From Mycolicibacter acidiphilus (GTDB lineage Bacteria > Actinomycetota > Actinomycetes > Mycobacteriales > Mycobacteriaceae), in assembly GCF_018455725.1 (NCBI RefSeq), contig NZ_JAHCLR010000020.1, forward strand, positions 1-64,000: 64,000 bases of DNA, read 5' to 3'. The translations under genes and the position numbers were made by a program. This document shows, piece after piece, positions 1-8,660 of the stretch (position 1 is the first letter of the stretch; the number at the start of each line of letters is the position of its first letter). A model generated the notes under the pieces. The model saw only the letters and a program-made list of their open reading frames with translations, had not been told where the DNA came from and searched no databases.

Positions 1-353
1 GCCGGCGTGGCGGGGGCCGCCGCTGCCGCCGGCGCGGCCGGTGTGGGCGGTGCCGGAACCGGCGCCGCGGGAACCGGGGCGGCCGGGGTGGGGGCCGGTG
101 CCTCCGCGGCCTTGGCCGGGGCGCCATTACCGGCGGGCACCGGAGCCTTGGCGGGGGCCTTGGCGGCCGGTTCTTCGCTCTTGGCGGCGGGCTTGCCACC
201 GCCGAACGATTCCCGCAGGCGGCGGGCGACGGGGGCTTCCACCGTCGACGACGCGGATTTGACGAATTCGCCCTGATCGCTCAGCCGAGCGAGGACTTCC
301 TTGCTGGTAACACCGAGTTCCTTGGCCAACTCGTGTACGCGGGCCTTTGCCAC
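1..353 (-). CDS. infB: translation initiation factor IF-2, N-terminal part (3' end outside window)
   Basis: IF-2 is the GTPase that brings initiator tRNA to the 30S subunit. Only the first ~117 codons lie in the window. The start is GTG at 353, preceded by an AGGAG ribosome binding site. The product begins [15 protein letters not shown], the conserved IF-2 N-terminal helical domain, then runs from about residue 55 into an Ala/Pro-rich low-complexity linker that continues off the left edge. The G domain is not visible. It lies 77 bp downstream of ylxR in the usual nusA-ylxR-infB order. The identification is secure despite truncation. Confidence 0.95.
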   Translation of the reverse strand, partial: MAKARVHELAKELGVTSKEVLARLSDQGEFVKSASSTVEAPVARRLRESFGGGKPAAKSEEPAAKAPAKAPVPAGNGAPAKAAEAPAPTPAAPVPAAPVPAPPTPAAPAAAAAPATP

Positions 354-430
354 TACATCTCCTGTCTATGAGGCGACAGCGGTGGTGGGCCGCGCCTCGG
401 GTTTAGCTATGACGCATTGTCATCGGGACT

Positions 431-793
431 TCACGGTGTGCTCATGTTCTTCGCTACCTGTTCTGTTGCCCGGGGCGGTGAGCCGATCTCAAGACGATCG
501 AAGTACTCCTCCACCCCGGTTACATCCGGGGAACCGCTGATCCGCAGCGCGCGCGTGAACGCTCGCCGCCGGACCGCCGACTGCAGACATCCCGGCACCG
601 GGTGCAGCCACGCACCCCGTCCCGGCTGGTTGCCCGCCCGATCAACGGCCACGTTGCCGTTCCCTGACACAGCGACCACTCGAAGCAGTTCGACGGCCAA
701 TTCGCGTTTCCGGCATCCGACACACGTGCGCACCGGTCCCTGCCGGGAGCGGTGCGTACGCGAGTCAGCTGTCGAAGTCTCGCGTTGGATCAC
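431..793 (-). CDS. ylxR: YlxR family RNA-binding protein (DUF448)
   Basis: This small basic protein of 120 residues belongs to the YlxR family, which sits between nusA and infB in most bacteria. The signature RTCVGCRKR is at residues 22-30, and a PGRGAWLHP stretch followed by CLQSAVRRRAF completes the family pattern. The start codon is GTG at 793. A possible -10 element TAGACT ends 5 nt before the start, so transcription may begin close to the start codon. The Cys-x-x-Cys pair (residues 24 and 27) is conserved in the family. Its role is thought to be nucleic-acid binding; a precise function cannot be read from the sequence. Confidence 0.85.
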   Translation of the reverse strand: MIQRETSTADSRTHRSRQGPVRTCVGCRKRELAVELLRVVAVSGNGNVAVDRAGNQPGRGAWLHPVPGCLQSAVRRRAFTRALRISGSPDVTGVEEYFDRLEIGSPPRATEQVAKNMSTP

Positions 794-865
794 GGCTCAG
801 TCTACCCATACCGCAGCCGAGCTCAGAACCACCGTTCGCCGGCGGGCGATCCGGCGCCGGCTCGG

Positions 866-1909
866 TCAGCGGCCCTGCGCCAGCCCCTGACTGGTGCCGT
901 GCTCGGCCTCCTCGACACCCTCCCCCGGCGCGTCGCTGCGGATATCGATGCGCCAACCGGTCAGCCGGGCGGCCAGCCGGGCGTTCTGGCCCTCCTTGCC
1001 GATCGCCAGCGACAGCTGGAAGTCCGGCACGACCACCCGGGCCGCGCGCGCCGCCTGGTCGATCACCGTGACCGAAACCACCTTCGCCGGCGACAGCGCG
1101 TTGCCGACGAAGCGGGCCGGGTCGTCGTCGAAGTCGATGATGTCGATCTTCTCGCCGGAGAGTTCGCTCATCACGTTGCGCACGCGCTGCCCCATCGGGC
1201 CGATGCAGGCGCCCTTCGCGTTCAGTCCGGGCACTCGGGAGGCCACCGCGATCTTCGAGCGATGCCCGGCCTCCCGGGCGACCGCAACGATCTCCACCGA
1301 TCCGTCGGCGATCTCCGGCACCTCCAGCGCGAACAGTTTGCGCACCAGGTTCGGGTGGGTGCGGGACAGTTCGATCCGCGGTTCGCGGGGCCCGCGGGTG
1401 ACGCCGATGACGTAGCAGCGCAGCCGGTCGCCGTGCTCGTAGCCTTCGCCGGGGGCCTGCTCGGCCGGCCGGATGACGCCGTCGAAGCCCTTCGCCTCGG
1501 TGCCCAGCCGCACGACCACCACACCGCGGGCGTTCTCCCGGGCGTCCCGCTGGACGACGCCGGCGACGATGTCGCCCTCCCGAGCGGAGAACTCCCCGTA
1601 GGCCTTCTCGTTCTCCGCGTCGCGCAGCCGCTGCAGGATCACCTGCCGCGCGGTGGTGGCCGCGATGCGCCCGAACCCCTCGGGGGTGTCGTCCCACTCA
1701 CTGATCACCACGCCGTCGGCGTCGGTCTCGCGTGCCAGCACGCGCACCGCGCCGGTTTTGCGATCGACGTCGATGACCGCGTCGGGCTGATGCCCCTCGG
1801 TATGCCGGTATGCGGTGAGCAGGGCGGACTTGATCGTGTCCACCACCACGTCGACCGAAATGCCCTTGTCCGCCTCGATCGCATGCAGTGCAGCCATGTC
1901 GATATTCAT
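866..1909 (-). CDS. nusA: transcription termination/antitermination factor NusA
   Basis: NusA binds RNA polymerase and nascent RNA and modulates pausing, termination and rRNA antitermination. The 347-residue product has an N-terminal polymerase-binding domain (about 1-125), an S1 domain (about 110-185) and two KH domains whose GxxG loops are IGPMGQ (236-241) and IGKEGQ (303-308). It lacks the C-terminal acidic repeats of E. coli NusA, which is normal for mycobacteria. Its ATG overlaps the rimP stop as ATGA, so it is probably translationally coupled to rimP. Confidence 0.97.
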   Translation of the reverse strand: MNIDMAALHAIEADKGISVDVVVDTIKSALLTAYRHTEGHQPDAVIDVDRKTGAVRVLARETDADGVVISEWDDTPEGFGRIAATTARQVILQRLRDAENEKAYGEFSAREGDIVAGVVQRDARENARGVVVVRLGTEAKGFDGVIRPAEQAPGEGYEHGDRLRCYVIGVTRGPREPRIELSRTHPNLVRKLFALEVPEIADGSVEIVAVAREAGHRSKIAVASRVPGLNAKGACIGPMGQRVRNVMSELSGEKIDIIDFDDDPARFVGNALSPAKVVSVTVIDQAARAARVVVPDFQLSLAIGKEGQNARLAARLTGWRIDIRSDAPGEGVEEAEHGTSQGLAQGR

Positions 1910-2439
1910 CGGCCGGTCTCCGTTCCCGCGTCCTGGACCTGCCGGTCCACCAGCTCCATCTCGTGTTCACTCGGCGCTGAGAACTCGACCTGCACGACCG
2001 CCTGGGTGACGTCGCTCAGCGCCAGTTGACGCCGCACCCATTCCCGTCCAGACCGCACCACCAGCGTCAGACTGTCACCGTCGACCGCGGCCACCCGGCC
2101 GGTCAGGTCGCCACCGTCGCGCAGCGACACCGCGACCTTGCGGCCGCGGGCGCGCCGAAAATGCTTCGCACTGGTCAGTGGTCGCCCCACGCCGGGCGAA
2201 CTCACTTCCAGGATGTACTCCGAATCGAAATCCAGGCCGTCGAGCAACGTCGACGCCGACCGCGACAGTGCGGCGACGGTGTCCAGATCCAGGGGGATGT
2301 CGCCGTCGGCGATCACCGTGATCCGCGGCGGTGTCACGCCGGTGTCGACGAAGACGTCTTCGATCTCATATCCCGCGCGTGCGAACTCCGGATCGAGCAG
2401 CTCGATCACCTGCGTCTGCGAAGGTAGCCCGGTGGCCAC
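1906..2439 (-). CDS. rimP: ribosome maturation factor RimP
   Basis: RimP assists late 30S subunit assembly. The product is 177 residues, close to the usual mycobacterial length. It carries the family's N-terminal alpha/beta domain (EDVFVDTG...RITVIADGD) and the [11 protein letters not shown] motif near residue 85, followed by the C-terminal SH3-like barrel. The start is GTG at 2439, with GAGGAG about 6 nt upstream. It is the first gene of the rimP-nusA-ylxR-infB cluster and is divergent from the lipoprotein gene at 2644. Confidence 0.95.
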   Translation of the reverse strand: MATGLPSQTQVIELLDPEFARAGYEIEDVFVDTGVTPPRITVIADGDIPLDLDTVAALSRSASTLLDGLDFDSEYILEVSSPGVGRPLTSAKHFRRARGRKVAVSLRDGGDLTGRVAAVDGDSLTLVVRSGREWVRRQLALSDVTQAVVQVEFSAPSEHEMELVDRQVQDAGTETGR

Positions 2440-2643
2440 GGCGAGCTCCTCATCTTGAGTTGTCCGGTCAATCGTTCCCGCGGGCGATGCCGCCGGGAGT
2501 CAGTCACTCACGATACGCCGTCGCGGAGTGCGGTTATGGCAAACCGCGACATGCCCTCGGACACACCTGCGGCGCACCGGCGCCGGGCCGCACCCGGCCA
2601 TGTCGCGTACTCGAGGGGCGGTCCGCAATGGCAGGATGTGGGG

Positions 2644-3156
2644 GTGCCAGGTCCCCTCACCGCCATCGACCGGCGACGAGTGTTGGCCGGTGCCGGACTG
2701 CTCGCACTGGTCGCGCTGGCAACCCCGGCGTGCGGGTCGGCACCGCCGCCACCGGAGATCAACGAACTCGAGTCGCAACGACAGCAGGCCCAGCAGGACA
2801 GCGCCCTGGCCACCGCCGCCGGCGCCGCACTGCCCGCTTCGGACTCGGCGGGGCTCGGCCCGATCCTGACCCAGGTCTCACGGGAACGCGCCCAGCATGC
2901 GCGGGCGCTGCAGGCCGAGATCGCCCGGGCCACCGGCAAGCTGCTGCCGGAGCCCGCCGGCAGCAGCAGCACCAGTACCACCGCACCGGCCGACCCGGCA
3001 CCGACCGCCGCCGACGTCGCCGCAGCGTTGCGCACCGCCGCGGAGAGCGCCGACAAACTGGCCGCCACCTCGTCCGGTTATCGGGCGGGGCTGCTGGCCT
3101 CGATCGCGGCCGCCTGCACCGCCGCCGGCACCGTCGCACTGGCGGGGCGCTCATGA
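2644..3156 (+). CDS. putative Ala-rich lipoprotein (Rv2843-like)
   Basis: The likely start is GTG at 2644, with a CAGGA-type site just upstream; GTG 2638 is possible. The N-terminus carries Arg residues (DRRRVLAG), a hydrophobic stretch and a Cys in ATPACGS, resembling a signal with a lipobox, possibly Tat-dependent. After the Cys come an Ala/Gln-rich helical region with coiled-coil character, an Ser/Thr/Pro-rich linker, and a final hydrophobic segment (LLASIAAACTAAGTVALAG) that may be membrane-associated. It overlaps the next gene as ATGA. Position and composition match Rv2843 of M. tuberculosis. The function is unknown. Confidence 0.75.
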   Translation: MPGPLTAIDRRRVLAGAGLLALVALATPACGSAPPPPEINELESQRQQAQQDSALATAAGAALPASDSAGLGPILTQVSRERAQHARALQAEIARATGKLLPEPAGSSSTSTTAPADPAPTAADVAAALRTAAESADKLAATSSGYRAGLLASIAAACTAAGTVALAGRS

Positions 3157-3611
3157 CGTCGGTCGAGCCCACCCCGGCGAGCGGCAGCGATGCTGCGTTC
3201 GGGGCCGCACTGAAGACCGAGTACGCGGTCATCTACGGCTACGGGATGGTGTCGGCCTACTCCGCACCGGAGCTCAACGAACTGGTCTCCACCGCGATCC
3301 ACCAGCACCGCGACCGTCGGGACCGGGCCATCGCGATGCTGACCGGCCGCTCGATCACGGTTCCGGTTCCCGCCGCCGGCTACCAGTTGCCCACCCCGTT
3401 GACCGACTCCGATGAGGCGGTCCGGCTGGCGTCCCGGATGGAGAACGACGCCGCGGCGGCCTGGCGTGCGGTGGTCGAGCAGGCCGACGAACCCACCGAC
3501 CGCGAGTTCGCGGCGGCGGCGCTGAGTCAGAGCGCGGTGCTGGCCGCGCAGTGGAACCGCGCGGCCGGGCGGTGGCCCTTCACCACTGCGTTCCCCGGTG
3601 GCGAGGACTGA
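3153..3611 (+). CDS. DUF4439 ferritin-like domain protein (Rv2844-like)
   Basis: The 152-residue product starts at ATG 3153, overlapping the upstream lipoprotein gene by 4 nt. It is almost entirely helical: FGAALKTEYAVIYGYGM, then HQHRDRRDRAIAML, then a Pro-containing turn and two more long helices ending in ALSQSAVLAAQWN. This matches the four-helix ferritin-like DUF4439 pattern. Glu and His residues in the helices could bind metal, but a complete di-iron set is not obvious. Coupling to the upstream lipoprotein suggests a joint envelope-related role, which is inference only. Confidence 0.8.
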   Translation: MTSVEPTPASGSDAAFGAALKTEYAVIYGYGMVSAYSAPELNELVSTAIHQHRDRRDRAIAMLTGRSITVPVPAAGYQLPTPLTDSDEAVRLASRMENDAAAAWRAVVEQADEPTDREFAAAALSQSAVLAAQWNRAAGRWPFTTAFPGGED

Positions 3612-3615
3612 GCGG

Positions 3616-5367
3616 CTAACCTTCGCCGCGCACCACGTCGCGGATCAGGCCGGCCAACTCGGCACCGACCGCCAGTTCGCGCTTCTCGCCGGCGAACCGG
3701 TCCCGCAACTCGACGACGCCGTCGGCCCAACCGCGGCCCAGCACGACGATCCACGGCACGCCGAGCAGTTCGGCGTCCTTGAACTTCACCCCGGGTGAGG
3801 CGGTGCGGTCGTCGAGCAGCACCTCCACCCCGAGGCCGTCCAGTTCGGCGGCCAGTTCATTGGCGCCGGCGCGGGCCGCCTCGTCCTTGTTGGCGATCAC
3901 CAGGTGCACGTCGAACGGGGCGACAGCACTCGGCCAGCGCAGCCCGATCTCGTCGAGGTGCTGTTCGGCGATGACGGCCACCAGCCGCGACACCCCGATG
4001 CCGTAGGACCCCATCGTCAGTCGCACCGGACGGCCATCCTCGCCGAGTACGTCGGCACTGAACGCGTCGGTGTATTTGCGGCCCAGCGAGAAGATGTGGC
4101 CGATCTCGATGCCACGCGCGCTGACCAGTTCGCCGGCGCCGTCCGGTGACGGATCGCCGTCGCGGACCTCGGCGGCCTCGATGGTGCCGTCGGCGGTGAA
4201 GTCCCGCCCGGCCACCAGGTCGACGTAGTGCTTGCCGGTCACGTCGGCGCCGGTGATCCAGGCGGTACCGTCCACCACCCGCGGGTCGACCAGGTAGCGA
4301 ACCCCGTTGTCGGCCAGCACTTTCGGCCCGATGTAACCCTTCACCAGGAACGGGTTGGCGGCGAAGTCCTTTTCGTCGAGCAGGGTGTACTCGGCCGGTT
4401 CCAGTGCGGCGCCGAGCCGTTTGTCGTCGACCTCCCGGTCGCCGGGCAGCCCGATGCCGAGCAGTTCCCACTCCCCGCCGGGCTCGCGGACCTTGACCAT
4501 CACGTTCTTCAGGGTGTCGGCGCCGGTGACCGTCCGATCCAGCGCACCATTGGCCCAGTCCACCAGGGTGGCGATGGTCGGGGTGTCGCCGGTGTCGTGC
4601 ACTGTCGCCGCGGGCAGCCCGTCGACCGCGGTGGGTTCGGGGCGCGCGGTGACAACGGCTTCGACGTTGGCGGCGTAGCCGGACTCCGGGCAGCGTACGA
4701 AGGTGTCCTCGCCGATCTCGCTCTCTGCCAGGAACTCCTCGGACGCCGACCCGCCCATCGCCCCCGACGTCGCGGCGACGATGACGTAGCGCAGCGCGAG
4801 CCGGTCGAAGATCCGCTGGTAGGCCGCCCGATGGGCGGCGTAGGCGGTGGCCAGCCCGGCGTCGTCGACGTCGAAGGAGTACGAGTCCTTCATCACGAAT
4901 TCCCGCCCGCGCAGGATGCCGGCCCGCGGCCGCGCCTCGTCGCGGTACTTGGTCTGGATCTGGTACAGCGTCACCGGGAAGTCCTTGTAGGAGCTGTACT
5001 CCCCCTTGACCGCCAGCGTGAACAGTTCCTCGTGGGTGGGCCCGAGCAGGTAGTCGTTGCGCCGACGGTCGGTCAGCCGGAACATGGTGTCGCCGTACTC
5101 GGTCCAGCGGTTGGTGGTCTCGTACGGCGCGCGCGGCAGCAGCGCCGGGAACAGGATCTCCTGGGCGCCGATCGCGTTCATCTCCTCGCGGACGATGCCC
5201 TCGATCTTGCGCAGCACCCGCAGGCCGAGCGGCAGCCAGCTGTACAGCCCGGGTGCGATCGGCCGGATGTAGCCGGCCCGGATCAGCAGCTTGTGGCTGG
5301 GCACTTCGGCATCGGCGGGGTCGTCGCGCAGGGTGCGCAGGAACAGCTGGGACATCCGGGTGATCAC
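3616..5367 (-). CDS. proS: prolyl-tRNA synthetase
   Basis: ProS charges tRNA-Pro. The 583-residue protein is the bacterial type with an editing domain inserted between class II motifs 2 and 3. Visible are motif 2 ([14 protein letters not shown]), the GPTHEELFT signature, the insertion around residues 220-390, motif 3 ([10 protein letters not shown]) and the C-terminal anticodon-binding domain. The start is GTG at 5367 in the context [20 protein letters not shown] 5355 is an in-frame alternative. A TAGGCT -10 element ends 8 nt before the GTG, which supports 5367 and a nearly leaderless mRNA. Confidence 0.97.
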   Translation of the reverse strand: MITRMSQLFLRTLRDDPADAEVPSHKLLIRAGYIRPIAPGLYSWLPLGLRVLRKIEGIVREEMNAIGAQEILFPALLPRAPYETTNRWTEYGDTMFRLTDRRRNDYLLGPTHEELFTLAVKGEYSSYKDFPVTLYQIQTKYRDEARPRAGILRGREFVMKDSYSFDVDDAGLATAYAAHRAAYQRIFDRLALRYVIVAATSGAMGGSASEEFLAESEIGEDTFVRCPESGYAANVEAVVTARPEPTAVDGLPAATVHDTGDTPTIATLVDWANGALDRTVTGADTLKNVMVKVREPGGEWELLGIGLPGDREVDDKRLGAALEPAEYTLLDEKDFAANPFLVKGYIGPKVLADNGVRYLVDPRVVDGTAWITGADVTGKHYVDLVAGRDFTADGTIEAAEVRDGDPSPDGAGELVSARGIEIGHIFSLGRKYTDAFSADVLGEDGRPVRLTMGSYGIGVSRLVAVIAEQHLDEIGLRWPSAVAPFDVHLVIANKDEAARAGANELAAELDGLGVEVLLDDRTASPGVKFKDAELLGVPWIVVLGRGWADGVVELRDRFAGEKRELAVGAELAGLIRDVVRGEG

Positions 5368-5375
5368 GACCGCAG

Positions 5376-5381
5376 AGCCTA
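5376..5381 (-). promoter_or_regulatory. -10 element of proS (near-leaderless)
   Basis: The hexamer TAGGCT on the minus strand ends 8 nt before the proS GTG, the spacing expected when transcription begins at or next to the start codon. Confidence 0.5.
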
Positions 5382-5425
5382 TCGTGGCCGCCCCGGGCCG
5401 CCGTGCCGGGCGGGCGGCGTCCCGC

Positions 5426-5481
5426 CGAGCGTGAGACTGGGTTCACGCTCGACCCCGAGCGTGAACGCGACTTCACGCTCG
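5426..5481. repeat. two tandem identical-stem hairpins
   Basis: The arms CGAGCGTGA and TCACGCTCG occur twice, at 5426-5434/5443-5451 and 5456-5464/5473-5481, with 30-bp periodicity and 8-nt loops. The stems are perfect. The pair lies between the end of the EfpA-like gene and the start of proS. There is no T-run, so it is not a classical intrinsic terminator. Confidence 0.85.
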
Positions 5482-5494
5482 CCGGAGTGGGCGG

Positions 5495-6988
5495 CTACAG
5501 TTCGCCGGCCTCCACCGCCTCGCGGGTGTGCTGGGCGCGGGCGATCTGATCGGTGGAGAACCGGATGAACAGCGCCGCCGCGCCCACCAGCAGCGCGATC
5601 CCGGCCACCCACAGCAGTGAATAGGTGTAGCCGTGGCCTAGGGCGTCCAGCTGGGCGGGCGTCACGTCCTTCACGGAACCGGTGGTGCCGCCCAGGTACA
5701 GGGTCCGCGAGGTCTGCACGGCCTGGACGATCACCAGCACCACCGGCCCGCCCAAGTTGTAGACCATCAGCGTGATCGCCGAGACCGGGCCGATCTCCCG
5801 CGGGCCGACGTCGGCGACCGCGCACAGCGGCAGCACCACCGAGATCACCCCGATACCGAAACCGCCGACCACGAACAGCGTCACCAGATCCGGGACGTAG
5901 GGCACGTCGCGCTCCAGTGTGGACCCGAACAGCATCGCGCCGACCACCAGGCTGCCGGCGCCGATCACCAGCCAGCGGGGCGCGATCAGCGCGGCGACCC
6001 AGGTGGTGAGCACGTTGCCGGCACCCATGCCGAGCGCGAACGGGATGAAGCAGATGCCCGCCCGCAGCGCCGAGTAGCCGAGCACGTCCTGCACCAGCAG
6101 GCCGATCATCACGCTCACGGTGAGCATCACCCCGCCGGCGAGGAAGTACGCGATGAACGTCGCGACCCGGCTGGGGTTGTCGAACGCCGCGGCCGGCACC
6201 AGCGGGTTCGACGCGCGGCGTTCGGCTACCAGGAATCCGACCAGGCACGCCAGCGCGGCCACCCCGGCGGCGATCACCCAGTGGCTCAACCAGCCCTGCG
6301 ACGGCCCCTGGGTGAAGATCAGCACCGCCGCGGTGCACCCGCCGGTGGCCAGCAGCGCGCCGGGCAGGTCGAGTTTGAGCCGCTCGGTGTAGGTCTCGGT
6401 CAGCCGGGTCAGCCCGATCACGACGATGACGACCCCGATCGGGATGTTGATCAGAAACGCGAGCCGCCAGGAGACCACGGTCAGCGCGCCGCCGAGGATC
6501 AGCCCGAGCACCGAGCCCAGCCCCTGCATGGCCGCCGACACCGCCATCGCCTGGTTCCGGGCGTGCCCGACGGTGTAGGTGGTGGCGATCAGCGCCAGGC
6601 CGGTCGGGGCGGCGACCGCCGCGCCGGTGCCCTGCACGGCCCGCGCAACGATCAGCGTGGCCGAATCGGTGGCGACCCCGCAGACCAGCGAGGCGATGGT
6701 GAACACCCCCACGCCGCTGATGAAGGCCCGTTTCTGGCCGATGGCGTCGCCGACCCGGCCACCGAGCAGCAGCAGACCTCCGAAGGTCAACACATAGGCG
6801 GTGATCACCCAGCTCTTGGCGGCGTCGGAGAGGTCGAGGTCGGCCTGCATCCGCGGCAGCGCGACGATCACGATGGTGCCGTCCAGCGTGGACATCAACT
6901 GCATGCCGGTGATCGCCACGATCGCGATCCCGAGCACGTGCGACGACAACGACGAGTCGACCGGTGAAGGTCTGCCCGGCGCGGCCAT
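5495..6988 (-). CDS. EfpA-like MFS efflux transporter (second copy)
   Basis: This 497-residue protein is a DHA2-type major facilitator with about 14 transmembrane segments. It begins near MQLMSTLDGTIVIVALPRMQ and has the MFS loop motif GGRVGDAIGQKR. It is clearly a paralogue of the EfpA at 7047-8627: WVITAYVLTFGG, PVGVVIV-type segments and the RTLYLGGT motif recur in both. The ATG at 6988 is preceded by a TAGGCT -10 element ending 8 nt upstream, so it has its own promoter rather than depending on the upstream copy. The substrate cannot be predicted. Multidrug or lipid export is likely by family. Confidence 0.88.
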   Translation of the reverse strand: MAAPGRPSPVDSSLSSHVLGIAIVAITGMQLMSTLDGTIVIVALPRMQADLDLSDAAKSWVITAYVLTFGGLLLLGGRVGDAIGQKRAFISGVGVFTIASLVCGVATDSATLIVARAVQGTGAAVAAPTGLALIATTYTVGHARNQAMAVSAAMQGLGSVLGLILGGALTVVSWRLAFLINIPIGVVIVVIGLTRLTETYTERLKLDLPGALLATGGCTAAVLIFTQGPSQGWLSHWVIAAGVAALACLVGFLVAERRASNPLVPAAAFDNPSRVATFIAYFLAGGVMLTVSVMIGLLVQDVLGYSALRAGICFIPFALGMGAGNVLTTWVAALIAPRWLVIGAGSLVVGAMLFGSTLERDVPYVPDLVTLFVVGGFGIGVISVVLPLCAVADVGPREIGPVSAITLMVYNLGGPVVLVIVQAVQTSRTLYLGGTTGSVKDVTPAQLDALGHGYTYSLLWVAGIALLVGAAALFIRFSTDQIARAQHTREAVEAGEL

Positions 6989-6996
6989 GGCAAGTG

Positions 6997-7002
6997 AGCC
7001 TA
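6997..7002 (-). promoter_or_regulatory. -10 element of the EfpA-like gene
   Basis: TAGGCT on the minus strand ends 8 nt before the ATG at 6988. It lies in the 58-bp gap after the first efpA copy and suggests independent transcription of the second copy. Confidence 0.5.
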
Positions 7003-7046
7003 CGCCGGACGGCGCCGGTCACCCCGGAGATTCCGGGGTGGACGGC

Positions 7047-8627
7047 TCACATGTGTCCGGTGCCGAAGGCGTCCTGGGCTTCCTGGGCGTGCGCGACCTG
7101 CTTGGCGGTGTAACCGATCAGCAGCGAGAACGCGCCGACCAGCACGGCCACCGCGGCCACCCAGAGCAGACCGTAGGTGTATGCGGCGTCCAGCGCGGTG
7201 ATCTGGGTTTCGTTCATCGTCTTGACCGGCATGTTCGTGCCGCCCAGGTACAGCGTGCGCGAGGTGATGACGGCCTGGATGATCGCCAGCACCACCGGCC
7301 CGCCCAGGTTCTGCAGCATCAGTGCGATCGCGGACGTCGGACCGATCTGGTCGAAGCCGACCCCGGTGATCGCCGACAGGGTCAGCGGCACCACGATCAC
7401 GCCCATCCCGAGGCCACCGACCACGATCAGCGTCACGAAGTTCGGGAAGTACGGCATGCCGCGGTCCAGCGTCGACCCGTAGATCATCGCGCCCAGCACC
7501 AGGATGCCGCCGGCGATCACCAGCACCCGCGGCGGGAACAGCCGGACCAGCTGCGATGAGGCAGCCAATCCGACGCCCAGGCCGATCACGAACGGGATGA
7601 AGCCGACACCTGCGCGCAGCGCCGAGTAGCCCATCAGGTCCTGCACGTACAGGCCGATGGTCACGGTCAGGGTGAACAGCACACCACCGGCCAGGAAGAT
7701 CGCGGCGAACGTGGCCAGCCGGTTGCGGTCCCGGAACAGGCTGAACGGCACCACCGGGTTCTCCGCGGTGCGCTCCACCAGCGTGAACGCCAGCAGCGCG
7801 AGCACCCCGACCACGCCGGAGCCGATCGTGTACACCGACACCCAGCCCTTCTCCGGGCCGATCGAGAACGCGAACACGATGGCGGTGCAGCCCAGCGTCG
7901 CCAGCAGCGCGCCGGCGGCGTCCAGTTTCATCCGCTCCCGGTGCGTCTCGGTGAGCGCGGTGCGGGCCAGGTAGATCATCAGCAGGCCGATCGGCACGTT
8001 CACCGCGAACGCCAGTCGCCAGGACACCTCGGTCAGCGCGCCGCCGACCACCAGGCCCATCACCGAGCCGATCGCGGTCATCGCGCCGAACACGGCGGTG
8101 GCGGCGTTACGGGCCGGCCCCTTCGGGAACGTGGTGGCGATCAGCGCCAGCGCGGTCGGCGACGCGATCGCCGAGCCGACGCCCTGCAGCAGCCGGGCGA
8201 TCACCAGCGTCGGCGCGTCCCAGGCGACGGCGCACAGCACCGAGGCGATGGTGAACAGGCCGACGCCGCTGATGAAGGTGCGCTTGCGGCCGATGGTGTC
8301 GCCGAGCCGACCGCCGAGCAGCATCAGGCCGCCGAACGTCAGCACGTAGGCGGTGATCACCCAGCTGCGGCCGGCGTCGGAAAGCCCCAGGTCGTCCTGA
8401 ATCTTAGGAAGCGCGACGATTGCGACGGTGCTGTCCATGGTGGCCAGCAACTGCATCCCGCCGATCGCGACAACTGCGGCGATGAAGCGGCGCGACGGCA
8501 GCCAAGGCGAGACGTATCTGCTGATCAGGTCGATGACGGCCGTTCCGGAACGTCCTGCGGCCGCCGCTTCGTCAGCGCCCGCCGGAAGCTCGGTGGTCAC
8601 CCGTCCTGCATCGTTGAGAGCAGTCAT
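7047..8627 (-). CDS. efpA: EfpA MFS efflux transporter
   Basis: EfpA is the essential QacA-type efflux pump conserved across mycobacteria. At 526 residues its length is close to the M. tuberculosis protein (530 aa, from memory). It has a cytoplasmic N-terminal extension of ~50 residues, then 14 predicted transmembrane segments. The motif GGRLGDTIGRKR is the MFS A motif between TM2 and TM3, and WRLAFAVNVPIG is typical of DHA2 pumps. It lies just downstream of cysG (33-bp gap), and the shorter EfpA-like copy follows it on the same strand. Confidence 0.93.
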   Translation of the reverse strand: MTALNDAGRVTTELPAGADEAAAAGRSGTAVIDLISRYVSPWLPSRRFIAAVVAIGGMQLLATMDSTVAIVALPKIQDDLGLSDAGRSWVITAYVLTFGGLMLLGGRLGDTIGRKRTFISGVGLFTIASVLCAVAWDAPTLVIARLLQGVGSAIASPTALALIATTFPKGPARNAATAVFGAMTAIGSVMGLVVGGALTEVSWRLAFAVNVPIGLLMIYLARTALTETHRERMKLDAAGALLATLGCTAIVFAFSIGPEKGWVSVYTIGSGVVGVLALLAFTLVERTAENPVVPFSLFRDRNRLATFAAIFLAGGVLFTLTVTIGLYVQDLMGYSALRAGVGFIPFVIGLGVGLAASSQLVRLFPPRVLVIAGGILVLGAMIYGSTLDRGMPYFPNFVTLIVVGGLGMGVIVVPLTLSAITGVGFDQIGPTSAIALMLQNLGGPVVLAIIQAVITSRTLYLGGTNMPVKTMNETQITALDAAYTYGLLWVAAVAVLVGAFSLLIGYTAKQVAHAQEAQDAFGTGHM

Positions 8628-8660
8628 AACGGGCTACCCTACAGTAAGTTTAAGAGATGT

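Noticed and set aside
1-353. Plus-strand Ala/Gly-rich frames opposite infB
   Set aside because: They mirror the low-complexity IF-2 linker and have no independent features.
752-2029. Long plus-strand reading frame opposite nusA and rimP
   Set aside because: It has biased, low-information residues, no family motifs and is fully antisense to well-supported genes. GC-rich DNA produces many such frames.
8640-8660. Riboswitch between cysG and efpA
   Set aside because: The gap is only 33 bp, too short for a riboswitch.
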